Source: Rhizobium sp. RU36D
GTDB lineage: Bacteria; Pseudomonadota; Alphaproteobacteria; Rhizobiales; Rhizobiaceae
DNA length: 64,000 nucleotides
Reading direction: 5' to 3'
NCBI RefSeq assembly: GCF_900176345.1
Contig: NZ_FWXU01000006.1
Coordinates: 62,001 to 126,000 of the forward strand
The translations under genes were made by a program, and so were the position numbers. Under the pieces are notes generated by a model that had not been told where the DNA came from, searched no databases, and worked only from the letters and a program-made list of their open reading frames with translations. Shown here piece by piece: positions 41,960-49,795 of the stretch (positions are counted from its first letter, which is position 1; each line of letters opens with the position of its first letter).

Positions 41960-42601
41960 ATGCAGGACGTATTAAACAATCTGCCGCAGATCATGGCGGC
42001 CTACATGGTGTATCTGGTTGCGGTGCTGAGCCCAGGACCTGCCAATCTGGCGATCATCGGCACCTCGATCAGTCAGGGGCGCCGCGCCGGCATGACGATT
42101 GCCGCAGGTGTCTTCGCCGGTTCCTTTACATGGGCCATGTCTGCAGCGCTGGGGCTTGCGGCTCTGTTGAACACCTATGCCTCCTTGCTCGAAATCCTGA
42201 AGATCGTCGGCGCGCTCTATCTCATGTATCTCGGCTACAAGGCGCTGCGTTCGGCCATGCGCAAGGACGAAACCAGCATCGGTTTCGGTCCGGCAGCCCC
42301 GCAGACAGCCTGGCAGACATTTCTGCGTGGCTATGGCATCCACCTGACGAACCCCAAGGCCATCTTCGGATGGGTCTCCTTCATCTCGCTCGGCCTGCCG
42401 ACTGGCGCCTCGCTTGAGGCCGTGGCCATTCTCGTCGGGGGCTGCCTGCTGACGGGCTTCACCACCTTCATGACCTATGCGATCCTGTTTTCAACGCCGG
42501 CCGCCTTGAAAGGCTACAAGGCGGCACGGCGTTGGATCGATGGCATAATGGCGCTTCTGTTCGGCGCTGCCGCTTTCAAGCTGATGACGGCCCGTCTCTA
42601 A
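41960..42601 (+). CDS. LysE/RhtB family exporter
   Basis: A 213-residue, six-helix exporter. The family signature VLSPGPANLAIIGTSISQGR follows the first helix; LYLMYLGYKALRSAMRKDE and GYGIHLTNPKAIFGWVSFIS are also typical. Members export amino acids such as threonine, homoserine or lysine. The start at 41960 begins at the conserved first helix; upstream in-frame sequence overlaps hisC. A second paralog lies at 57250. Terminator follows at 42616-42646. Confidence 0.92.
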   Translation: MQDVLNNLPQIMAAYMVYLVAVLSPGPANLAIIGTSISQGRRAGMTIAAGVFAGSFTWAMSAALGLAALLNTYASLLEILKIVGALYLMYLGYKALRSAMRKDETSIGFGPAAPQTAWQTFLRGYGIHLTNPKAIFGWVSFISLGLPTGASLEAVAILVGGCLLTGFTTFMTYAILFSTPAALKGYKAARRWIDGIMALLFGAAAFKLMTARL

Positions 42602-42615
42602 CCTAACAATAAAAA

Positions 42616-42646
42616 AGCGCCCGGTCGTTCGACCGGACGCTGTTTT
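42616..42646. terminator. Bidirectional terminator
   Basis: AGCGCCCGGTC (42616-42626), GTTC, GACCGGACGCT (42631-42641) forms an 11-bp stem with one mismatch, an A tract before it and GTTTT after it. It serves the exporter on the plus strand and the lipoprotein gene on the minus strand. Confidence 0.85.
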
Positions 42647-42664
42647 CAGGCCATTTCATACGGC

Positions 42665-42928
42665 TTAGCGGCAACGCGCTTCGTAGGTGCGGCCGTAGCG
42701 GTCACGGTAGAGGCAGTAGCCTGAACGTTCCTGCGACTGGCCGATCAATGCCCCTGCCGCACCGCCGACGACCGCGCCAACAGCAGCACCGCCGACCGAA
42801 TTGGTGGCCACGCCACCGATGACCGCACCCGAAGCTGCGCCGATCGAGGCGCCGCGTTCTGTGGCGGTGCAGGAGGCCAGGGAACCGGCCGAAGCGATCA
42901 GGAGAAGCGAGATCAGAACCTTTTTCAT
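42665..42928 (-). CDS. Glycine-zipper lipoprotein
   Basis: An 87-residue outer-membrane-type lipoprotein. Lipobox LASC at residues 17-20 after a hydrophobic signal (KKVLISLLLIASAGS), then a glycine zipper (GASIGAASGAVIGGVATNS, VGGAAVGAVVGGAAGALIGQ), and a C-terminal patch YCLYRDRYGRTYEARCR with two Cys that may pair. Similar small proteins are linked to envelope stress or membrane stability, but the role is not known. Probably co-transcribed with the small membrane protein at 42956. Confidence 0.88.
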   Translation of the reverse strand: MKKVLISLLLIASAGSLASCTATERGASIGAASGAVIGGVATNSVGGAAVGAVVGGAAGALIGQSQERSGYCLYRDRYGRTYEARCR

Positions 42929-42955
42929 GACGATTAATCCTTGGAAGTTGAGGTT

Positions 42956-43111
42956 TTAGATACGGCCCATCAGAAGCAGGATGATGAGGATCAGGACGAC
43001 GAGGCCGAGACCGCCGGAAGGACCGTAACCCCATGCGCGGCTATGACCCCAGGTCGGCAAGGCGCCGATCAGAAGCAATATGACGATGATAAGCAGTACT
43101 GTGCCGAGCAT
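42956..43111 (-). CDS. Small DUF3309-type membrane protein
   Basis: A 51-residue protein with two hydrophobic helices (MLGTVLLIIVILLLIGALPT and GGLGLVVLILIILLLMGRI) separated by WGHSRAWGYGPS. The pattern LLIIVILLLIGALPTW and WGYGPSGG is that of DUF3309, a family of tiny membrane proteins of unknown function, many near stress genes. AGGAGAGG precedes the ATG at 43111. It lies 27 bases upstream of the glycine-zipper lipoprotein gene. Confidence 0.9.
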   Translation of the reverse strand: MLGTVLLIIVILLLIGALPTWGHSRAWGYGPSGGLGLVVLILIILLLMGRI

Positions 43112-43128
43112 GTGGACCTCTCCTTGGC

Positions 43129-44127
43129 TTAACCAGGCTTTATTGTCGGACTAGAAACGCCAAGTGGGCGATTTTGTTCCATCTTCTTGACAATGCGGTT
43201 TTCAGAGCCCCCGCTCCGGCCGTTTCGCCCGCCATCTTTGGCTCCTTTCCCGTATGTGCCATGGTCGCCTTTGCAGCCGGGCGCATGGCCAAAAAGCGGG
43301 TTGCGGATGAAGCGGGAGAAGAGGCGGTCGACTTCCGCCTGCTGCTCGACCATGACGAGATGGCCTGCCTTGCCGAACAGCACCGTCTGTACATTCGGAA
43401 TGAGACGGGACAGGCGCAACTGATGCGATGGCGGGACAATGGCGTCGCGTGCGCCGACCATATTGAGGACTGGCGCCTGGATATGGCGCAGTCGGTCGAT
43501 ATGCGAATTCTGCTGGATCCAGTTCACCAGGGCGCCGATGTCCTGCGGCCGCGCACGCTGCAGATGGTTGCGGACGTCTTCCATCATCGCGATGGCCTCG
43601 GGATTTTCCCAGGGGCAGGTCTTGTCGTAGACGCAATCGATCGAACCCCAGCGGAATTGTTCCGAGGTCGATATCCAACGCCGGAAGAGATAGACGAACA
43701 ATTGCGGGCCGATGCGCGGCATGCGCAAGAGGCGTGCGGCTACCCGCTCGCGGCCTTCGAAACGTCCACAGGCAAAGGCGCCCATCAGAACGACGGCACG
43801 CACGAGATCCGGACGATGGGCGGCGAGCAACAGAGAGATGAATCCGCCGGTGGAATGCCCGACGAGCGTCACCGGGCGTCCGGAAAAATCCTGTTCGATG
43901 GCGGTCGCATAGGCATCGACGATCGCTTCGGTCGTCAGCGGCAGTGCTTCCGGGGTCAGAGGCCAGGGATGATGACCGGGGAGGGGATAGGCGACCGTAT
44001 TGTGCTGAAACACTTCTGAAGGCGCATAAAGGCGCCAGAAAACCGGTGCCATGGCCAGGCCGTGGATGGCGACGAAGTTCTGACCTGATTTGCGAGAGAG
44101 CCATTCGGCCGGGGGACGGGTCAGCAT
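43129..44127 (-). CDS. Alpha/beta hydrolase
   Basis: A 332-residue hydrolase. Nucleophile Ser lies in VTLVGHSTGGFISLLLAAHR, acid Asp in MVGARDAIVPPSHQLRLS and base His in FGKAGHLVMVEQ. The oxyanion strand is FVAIHGLAMAPVFWRLYAPS. The last 50 residues (KGDHGTYGKGAKDGGRNG and on) are a low-complexity Gly/Lys/Arg tail that may be disordered. Substrate unknown; such proteins include esterases and haloperoxidase-like enzymes. Its start faces the large GANTC-rich gap. Confidence 0.85.
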   Translation of the reverse strand: MLTRPPAEWLSRKSGQNFVAIHGLAMAPVFWRLYAPSEVFQHNTVAYPLPGHHPWPLTPEALPLTTEAIVDAYATAIEQDFSGRPVTLVGHSTGGFISLLLAAHRPDLVRAVVLMGAFACGRFEGRERVAARLLRMPRIGPQLFVYLFRRWISTSEQFRWGSIDCVYDKTCPWENPEAIAMMEDVRNHLQRARPQDIGALVNWIQQNSHIDRLRHIQAPVLNMVGARDAIVPPSHQLRLSRLIPNVQTVLFGKAGHLVMVEQQAEVDRLFSRFIRNPLFGHAPGCKGDHGTYGKGAKDGGRNGRSGGSENRIVKKMEQNRPLGVSSPTIKPG

Positions 44128-44310
44128 GTTGATTGTACCTCGGCCCGATCAACGCGGTCCGCGAGGACAAGTTCCTTTGACGCGTGGGAGCAGTGACAAA
44201 ATTCAGGACGCATTGAGGTGCTGCATGCTCACGACAGGCATTAATCTGTCGCTCGGTTGCTTGCCCGATGTGCTACTAGATATAGTAGGGAACAGATCGG
44301 GAAAGCCTCG

Positions 44311-44338
44311 GAGTCAGCGATTCGTCCGTGATTCGTTC
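44311..44338 (+). repeat. 28-bp direct repeat, copy 1, with three GANTC sites
   Basis: Begins GAGTCAGCGATTCGTC. GANTC occurs at 44311, 44319 and 44330. It differs from copy 2 at three positions, none of which changes a GANTC site. Confidence 0.8.
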
Positions 44339-44575
44339 TGGCTTTGACCACAGGAATTTCAGGCGCAGCGTTTAACGCTATCAAACGGATAATATTAAAT
44401 TTCATTAATATTTACATATTGTTAATCGCGTGCGGGATTTCTCTCTGGCGTTCGTGTTTGGGGCAGAGCCCGGGCTCAACGCGTTGCAAAACCGTCGAGT
44501 TGGCGATTCAGCATCTCGTGGGCGAGATTAACGTATCAATCTATATATAGCGGCGAACAAATGCGGAATCAGAGC

Positions 44576-44603
44576 GAGTCAGTGATTCGTCTCTGATTCG
44601 TTC
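44576..44603 (+). repeat. 28-bp direct repeat, copy 2, with three GANTC sites
   Basis: Begins GAGTCAGTGATTCGTC. GANTC occurs at 44576, 44584 and 44595, the same spacing (8 and 11 bp) as copy 1. Flanking GANTC sites at 44566 and 44616 extend the cluster. Confidence 0.8.
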
Positions 44604-44752
44604 GCTTGGTGTTCTGACTCATAACGGGTGCTGGCCGAGGGCGGCAGTTTTGAGTTGAAATAACCCCATCGACCAACAAAATCGGGACCTTCGCCGGCTT
44701 ATGCTTGCCTTTGGGGCAGATCATCGCCATGTGTTCGCTAGGCCGTTGGGTA

Positions 44753-44796
44753 CCGGTCGCCCATCCGGCGCAGTTGCGCACCGGATGGGCGACCGG
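44753..44796. promoter_or_regulatory. Perfect hairpin in the helicase leader
   Basis: CCGGTCGCCCATCCGG (44753-44768) pairs perfectly with CCGGATGGGCGACCGG (44781-44796), a 16-bp GC-rich stem with a 12-base loop that can itself pair CGCA with TGCG. It ends 63 bases before the helicase ATG. No T tract follows, so it is more likely a leader structure or protein site than a terminator. Confidence 0.6.
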
Positions 44797-44859
44797 CACA
44801 GGTCCGCATCGCGGAAACGTCCTTGTGCTGTCTGGAGCGGGAATTTGAATTCGCAACCC

Positions 44860-47800
44860 ATGATCTTGAGCGGCCGCGGCGTCATCGCTGTGCTGGGGCC
44901 GACCAACACCGGCAAGACCCACTATGCGATCGATCGCATGGTGTCACACGGCTCCGGCATTATCGGACTGCCGCTTCGCCTGCTGGCGCGCGAAGTTTAT
45001 ACGCGGGTTGTCGAGCGGGTGGGTGCCGCGCATGTGGCGCTGGTGACCGGCGAGGAAAAGATCTCTCCACCCAATGCGCGCTTTTCCGTCTGCACGGTCG
45101 AGGCCATGCCGCGGGAAACCAAGGCTGCCTTTGTTGCGATCGACGAAATCCAGTTGGCGGGCGATCTGGAGCGCGGGCATATCTTCACCGACCGGCTAAT
45201 GCATCTTCGGGGACGCGAGGAGACGCTGCTTCTCGGGTCGGCCACCATGAAGCCGATCCTGCAGCACATCCTGCCGGGTATTACGGTCATTGAGCGGCCA
45301 CGCCTCTCGCAGCTGTTCTATGCTGGGCAGAAGAAGATCACCCGCCTGCCGCAGCGCACGGCGATCGTCGCCTTTTCCGCCGACGAGGTCTATGCCATTG
45401 CCGAGCTTATTCGCCGCCAGCGCGGTGGGGCAGCCGTGGTTCTCGGGGCGCTGAGCCCGCGCACGCGCAATGCGCAGGTCGGTCTCTACCAATCTGGAGA
45501 CGTTGAATATCTTGTCGCGACCGATGCAATCGGCATGGGGCTCAATCTCGACGTCGATCACGTGGCCTTTGCCCAGGACCGGAAGTTCGACGGCTATCAG
45601 TTCCGCAATCTCAATCCAGGTGAACTGGGGCAGATCGCTGGCCGGGCCGGGCGGCACCTCAAGGACGGCACCTTCGGCGTCACGGGTCGGGTCGATCCGA
45701 TGGACGAGGAGCTTGTCGAACGGCTGCAGTCGCACGAGTTCGACCCGGTGAAAGTCCTGCAGTGGCGCACGGCGCGATTCGATTTTTCCTCGATCGATGC
45801 GCTGCGGCGAAGCCTCGATGCCGCTCCGAAAGTCCAGGGGCTGGCCCGTGCCTTGCCGGCTATCGATCAGCAATCCCTGGATTATCTGGCGCGCTATCCT
45901 GAAATCATCGACATCACCACGACGCCGCAGCGTGTCGAAAAGCTCTGGGAAGCCTGCGCGCTTCCCGACTATCGCCGCATTGCGCCGGCCCAGCATGCCG
46001 ACCTGATCTCGAGCCTTTATTCCGATCTCGTGCGTTATGGCACCGTGAATGAGGATTTCATGGCCGAGCAGGTGCGTCGGGCGGATCGGACCGATGGCGA
46101 GATCGACACACTCTCGGCGCGAATCGCTCAGATAAGAACATGGACTTATGTGTCGAATCGCCCCGGCTGGCTTGCCGATCCGACACACTGGCAAGAAAAG
46201 ACGCGGGAAATCGAAGATCGATTGTCCGATGCGTTACATGAAAGGTTGACGAAACGCTTTGTTGATCGCAGGACATCTGTGCTCATGAAGCGCTTGAGAG
46301 AGAATGCGATGCTGGAAGCTGAAATCAGTGTGAATGGCGATGTCTTCGTGGAAGGACATCAGATGGGGCAACTGGCCGGTTTCCGGTTTACGCCTATCTC
46401 GGGCACAGAGGGGCCCGACGCCAAGGCGATCCAGGCTGCGGCCCAGAAGGCGCTTGGTCTGGAGTTCGAGGCCCGCGCCGCGCGTCTTCACGCCTCCGGC
46501 AACAACGACCTTGCGTTGTCGTCTGACGGTCTGGTGCGTTGGCTCGGCGATCCCGTCGCACGGCTGACCGGCAGCGACCACGTGCTGCATCCCCGGGTGA
46601 TCCTGCTGGCTGACGAGCAGCTGACCGGAAATGCCCGCGATCATGTCGCGGCCCGCATCGAGCGCTATGTCAATCATCACATCTCCACCGTGCTGAAGCC
46701 GCTGGACGATCTGTCGCGCGCCGAAGACCTGCAGGGCCTTGCCAAGGGCCTGGCCTTCCAGCTCGTCGAGAATCTGGGCGTGCTGTTCCGTCGCGATGTT
46801 GCCGATGACGTGAAGTCGCTGGACCAGGAGGCCCGCGCCTCGATCCGCCGCTATGGCATCCGCTTCGGCGCCTATCACATCTTCCTGCCGGCCCTGCTGA
46901 AGCCGGCGCCGGCTGAGCTGATCACCATGCTCTGGGCGCTGAAAAATGACGGCCTGGACAAATCAGGCTATTGCGACCTGATCCCGATCCTGGCTGCCGG
47001 GCGCACCTCCGTGGTCACTGACCCGACCTATGAGCGCACCTTCTACAAGCTGGCTGGTTTCCGTTTCCTCGGAAAGCGCGCCGTGCGCATCGATATCCTC
47101 GAGCGTCTGGCCGATCTCATCCGTCCGCTGCTGCAGTGGAAGCCCGGGCAGAGCGCTCGTCCTGATGGCGCTTATGACGGTCGGCGTTTTGTCACAACGA
47201 CGGCCATGCTCTCCATTCTCGGCGCAACGCCCGACGACATGGAAGAAATCCTCAAGGGTCTCGGCTATCGCGCCGACAGCGTCACGGCCGAGGAGGCGCA
47301 GGCTTTCCTGGCTGGGCAGGCCGCGAGCGCCCCGACGACCGCACCGGCCGAAGGTGTGGCTGCCGAGCCGGCTGAAAAGGCTGATCACGACGATGCGGAT
47401 GCATCGGGTGAAGAGACATCGTCCGATGCTGTAACCGAAAACGCTGCTGATGCCTCCGTTTCCGTGGAAGCGCCCGAAGCTGCCCCTGTGGCTGCCGAAG
47501 CCGCTGCTGCGGATGCCGCGCCGGTCGAGGCAAAGCCGGTGCTTCTGTGGCGTCCGGGTGGCGGACGCAGCGAAAACCAGCGTCATGGTCGTCCGCAGGG
47601 CGATCGCAACAATCGTGGTCAGGGCCAGGCCCGCAATCGTGGCGGCGAAGCTGCAAGCGGTGAACCGCGTCGCGACGACCGCCGCCGTGATGGCGGTGCT
47701 GGAAGGCCCGCGCATGCCGGTCAGCCCGGCAAGCCGCGCCGTGACGAGGAGCAAGGGCAGGGCGCACGTCGCCCTGACAAGGGCGGGTCGGAGCATCGTG

Positions 47801-47982
47801 GCGAACGCCAGGATCGCGGCGACCGCAAGGATAATCGTCCCGGCCGCAACGATCGCAATGACCGGGGTGGCAAGTCGCAGCCCATGCAGTTTGAGGCGCG
47901 TCCGCCGCGCAAGGAAAAGGCAATCGATCCGGATTCGCCCTTTGCCAAGCTGGCCGCTCTCAAGGAGCAGATGAAGAAGTAA
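44860..47982 (+). CDS. SUV3-like ATP-dependent RNA helicase
   Basis: A 1040-residue superfamily 2 helicase related to mitochondrial SUV3. Walker A is VLGPTNTGKTHYAIDRM (residues 7-23), DEAD-like Walker B FVAIDEIQLAGDLERG near 93, then LLGSATMKPI, LVATDAIGMGLNLDVDHVAF and GQIAGRAGRHLKDGTF. The middle holds SUV3-type domains. From about residue 826 the protein is low complexity: Ala/Glu/Asp-rich, then Arg/Gly/Asp/Asn-rich to about 1018, ending SPFAKLAALKEQMKK. SUV3 proteins unwind RNA for decay. The ATG at 44860 starts at the canonical N-terminus; a TTG at 44845 is also possible. The S4 gene follows after 4 bases. Confidence 0.9.
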   Translation: MILSGRGVIAVLGPTNTGKTHYAIDRMVSHGSGIIGLPLRLLAREVYTRVVERVGAAHVALVTGEEKISPPNARFSVCTVEAMPRETKAAFVAIDEIQLAGDLERGHIFTDRLMHLRGREETLLLGSATMKPILQHILPGITVIERPRLSQLFYAGQKKITRLPQRTAIVAFSADEVYAIAELIRRQRGGAAVVLGALSPRTRNAQVGLYQSGDVEYLVATDAIGMGLNLDVDHVAFAQDRKFDGYQFRNLNPGELGQIAGRAGRHLKDGTFGVTGRVDPMDEELVERLQSHEFDPVKVLQWRTARFDFSSIDALRRSLDAAPKVQGLARALPAIDQQSLDYLARYPEIIDITTTPQRVEKLWEACALPDYRRIAPAQHADLISSLYSDLVRYGTVNEDFMAEQVRRADRTDGEIDTLSARIAQIRTWTYVSNRPGWLADPTHWQEKTREIEDRLSDALHERLTKRFVDRRTSVLMKRLRENAMLEAEISVNGDVFVEGHQMGQLAGFRFTPISGTEGPDAKAIQAAAQKALGLEFEARAARLHASGNNDLALSSDGLVRWLGDPVARLTGSDHVLHPRVILLADEQLTGNARDHVAARIERYVNHHISTVLKPLDDLSRAEDLQGLAKGLAFQLVENLGVLFRRDVADDVKSLDQEARASIRRYGIRFGAYHIFLPALLKPAPAELITMLWALKNDGLDKSGYCDLIPILAAGRTSVVTDPTYERTFYKLAGFRFLGKRAVRIDILERLADLIRPLLQWKPGQSARPDGAYDGRRFVTTTAMLSILGATPDDMEEILKGLGYRADSVTAEEAQAFLAGQAASAPTTAPAEGVAAEPAEKADHDDADASGEETSSDAVTENAADASVSVEAPEAAPVAAEAAAADAAPVEAKPVLLWRPGGGRSENQRHGRPQGDRNNRGQGQARNRGGEAASGEPRRDDRRRDGGAGRPAHAGQPGKPRRDEEQGQGARRPDKGGSEHRGERQDRGDRKDNRPGRNDRNDRGGKSQPMQFEARPPRKEKAIDPDSPFAKLAALKEQMKK

Positions 47983-47986
47983 CGCG

Positions 47987-48385
47987 ATGGTCGAAAAACA
48001 GCCAGAGAACGGTTCGCGCCAGCGCATCGACAAATGGCTGTTTTTCGCCCGCTTCTTCAAGTCACGCTCGATTGCCCAGGAACAGGTCAGCCAAGGCCGT
48101 ATTCTTGTCAACGATACCAAGGTCACCCAACCAAGCCATCTTCTTAAATCCGGCGACCGGCTGATCATTTCCCAGGAACGCCGAGATCTGATCATCGTGG
48201 TGCGGCAAGCCGGGACGCGCCGTGGGCCGTATGAAGAGGCCAAGCTTCTCTACGAGGATCTGACACCGCCCGAGACGCCGGAAGACAAACTCTCGCGCTT
48301 CGATCAGGCGACGCGAGAGCCGGGTGCCGGTCGGCCGACCAAGAAAGAACGCCGCGCGATCGATCGCTTGATGAGCGACGAGTGA
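47987..48385 (+). CDS. S4-domain RNA-binding protein, Hsp15-like
   Basis: A 132-residue protein with an S4 RNA-binding domain at residues 8-70: RQRIDKWLFFARFFKSRSIA, then QVSQGRILVNDTKVTQPSHL and LKSGDRLIISQERRDLIIVV. The C-terminus is basic and rich in Arg/Lys/Glu. Hsp15 (HslR) binds stalled 50S subunits with nascent chains. It starts 4 bases after the RNA helicase, an association I recall as common in Rhizobiales, and the two probably act on RNA together. Confidence 0.9.
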   Translation: MVEKQPENGSRQRIDKWLFFARFFKSRSIAQEQVSQGRILVNDTKVTQPSHLLKSGDRLIISQERRDLIIVVRQAGTRRGPYEEAKLLYEDLTPPETPEDKLSRFDQATREPGAGRPTKKERRAIDRLMSDE

Positions 48386-48386
48386 A

Positions 48387-48404
48387 AGGCTGGACGTTCA
48401 GCCT
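48387..48404. terminator. Small hairpin between convergent genes
   Basis: AGGCTG (48387-48392), 6 bases, CAGCCT (48399-48404), between the S4 gene and the RNA ligase gene. Short stem and no T tract on the plus strand, so only a weak terminator. Confidence 0.35.
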
Positions 48405-48997
48405 CAGATCAGGCTCTTTTCCAATCCGCTGTCATAGGCTGTCATGCCGCCTGAGCCGGGACGCTCGTGCAGGGAAAAGACTTCTTCCGTCAGATATGGT
48501 CCGCCACCCACCGACTCCCGCGACGACAGAAGCACGAAGCGGCTGACGGTGAAGGGCGTGGTGTGGAAATCGCTCCGGCCTGAGAGATAATGGACCACCT
48601 CATCGACGCGGGAGGATTTCAGCCGGGCAAGGGTCACATGCGGCGTGAACTTGCGCGGGTCGGACGGCAGGCCGATACGTTGGCAGATCCGCTCGATTTC
48701 CCCCTGCAGGGCGAACATCTCGGGTGATGGCGTCACGCCGGCCCAGATGGAATGGGGCTTTTTCGATCCGAAGGAGCCGACGCCGTTGAGGCTGATCTGG
48801 AATTCCGGTCGGTCGATCCGGTCAAGCCGGTCAACGATTTCATCTGCGGTGCGGCCATCGACATCGCCGATGAAGCGCAGGGTGATGTGGTAGTTCTCCA
48901 CATCGATCCATCGGGCCCCGGGGAGGCCTCCGCGCAATAAGGACAGGCTCAAGGCCGCATTGCGCGGAATTTCGAGGGCGGTAAACAGTCTCGGCAT
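48404..48997 (-). CDS. thpR: RNA 2',3'-cyclic phosphodiesterase / 2'-5' RNA ligase
   Basis: A 197-residue 2H phosphoesterase. Both catalytic HxT motifs are present: HITLRFIGDVDG (residue about 36) and HVTLARLKSS (about 125). The start MPRLFTALEIPRN is typical. The enzyme hydrolyses 2',3'-cyclic phosphates on RNA ends and can ligate 2'-5' in vitro. It is convergent with the RNA helicase/S4 pair, so the neighbourhood is RNA-oriented, though it is not co-transcribed. Confidence 0.93.
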   Translation of the reverse strand: MPRLFTALEIPRNAALSLSLLRGGLPGARWIDVENYHITLRFIGDVDGRTADEIVDRLDRIDRPEFQISLNGVGSFGSKKPHSIWAGVTPSPEMFALQGEIERICQRIGLPSDPRKFTPHVTLARLKSSRVDEVVHYLSGRSDFHTTPFTVSRFVLLSSRESVGGGPYLTEEVFSLHERPGSGGMTAYDSGLEKSLI

Positions 48998-49068
48998 CGC
49001 GAGCTCCCCGAATCTTTTGCAGATGCTAGCAGCGAATCATGCAATGCACATCCGCGCAAGCTGTTATT

Positions 49069-49716
49069 TCATTTGCGCTGGATCGACTCCACGAACTCTC
49101 TGGCGAGAGGCAGCATGCGCTCCGCCATGACGCCGACGCCCTTGGCATTGGGATGCATGCCATCTTCGAGCTGCAGCCCCGCCTGGGTCACCACCCCATC
49201 CAGCACAAAGGGGTAGAGCAGCAGGCCATGCTTTTCCGCCAGGCGCTTGTAGAGCGGGTTGAAGCGCTCGGCATAATCGCCACCCATATTCGGCGGCGCG
49301 AGCATGCCGACCAGCAGCACGGAAATGCCGCGCGCCTTCAGCCTGGTGATGATGTCATCCAGGTTTTTCTCCGTCTGCTCCGGCTGTATGCCGCGCAGGG
49401 CGTCATTGGCGCCCAGTTCCAGGATGACGCCATCGGTGCCATCCGGAACGGACCAGTCGATGCGGGCAAGGCCGCCCTGGGTCGTGTCGCCGGAGACGCC
49501 GGCATTGTCGATTTTCACGTTCACGCCCGCCTCACGCAATTTTGACTGGAGCTGTGCTGGAAGGCCCTCATTCTCGGCCAACTGGTAGCCGGCCATGAGA
49601 CTGTCGCCGAATCCAACCAGGTTCACGGTCTTTTCCTGGGCGGATGCAGGGATGGTGATCGCGAGGAAAGCGGCGAGGCCGACAGCAAATCGCATGAGTA
49701 CCGGTTTAAATCGCAT
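49069..49716 (-). CDS. tesA: SGNH-family arylesterase / acyl-CoA thioesterase I
   Basis: A 215-residue exported hydrolase with a signal peptide (residues about 1-26, ending ASAQ). SGNH blocks: Ser in GFGDSLMAGYQL, Gly in NAGVSGDTTQGG, Asn in ELGANDALRG and Asp/His in LEDGMHPNAKG. TesA acts on acyl esters and thioesters in the periplasm. GGGAAGG precedes the start at 49716; a second ATG at 49695 is possible. It is divergent from the YbbA-like ATPase, the same arrangement as tesA-ybbA in E. coli. Confidence 0.93.
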   Translation of the reverse strand: MRFKPVLMRFAVGLAAFLAITIPASAQEKTVNLVGFGDSLMAGYQLAENEGLPAQLQSKLREAGVNVKIDNAGVSGDTTQGGLARIDWSVPDGTDGVILELGANDALRGIQPEQTEKNLDDIITRLKARGISVLLVGMLAPPNMGGDYAERFNPLYKRLAEKHGLLLYPFVLDGVVTQAGLQLEDGMHPNAKGVGVMAERMLPLAREFVESIQRK

Positions 49717-49795
49717 GGGACCTTCCCTAAATTGTGCCGCAGCTAAACGACCGGGGCGTCTCTCCCCGTGAACCATAGATATAGGGCGATCGGGC

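Larger units (their letters stand above)
44128..44859. other. 732-bp intergenic region with repeats and hairpin
   Basis: No convincing gene. It holds two 28-bp imperfect repeats (44311-44338 and 44576-44603), nine GANTC sites between 44311 and 44620, an AT-rich segment at 44385-44430 and a perfect hairpin at 44753-44796. It must also carry the promoter of the helicase gene. Confidence 0.6.

Noticed and set aside
44372..44425. Possible CtrA boxes (several TTAA tetramers)
   Set aside because: The pair at 44395 and 44405 has 6 bases between, while the CtrA site needs TTAA-N7-TTAA. The other spacings do not fit either.
44128..44859. Possible replication origin
   Set aside because: The GANTC cluster and AT-rich stretch suggested it, but I saw no DnaA-box array and none of the usual origin neighbours (hemE, dnaA, parAB, repABC).
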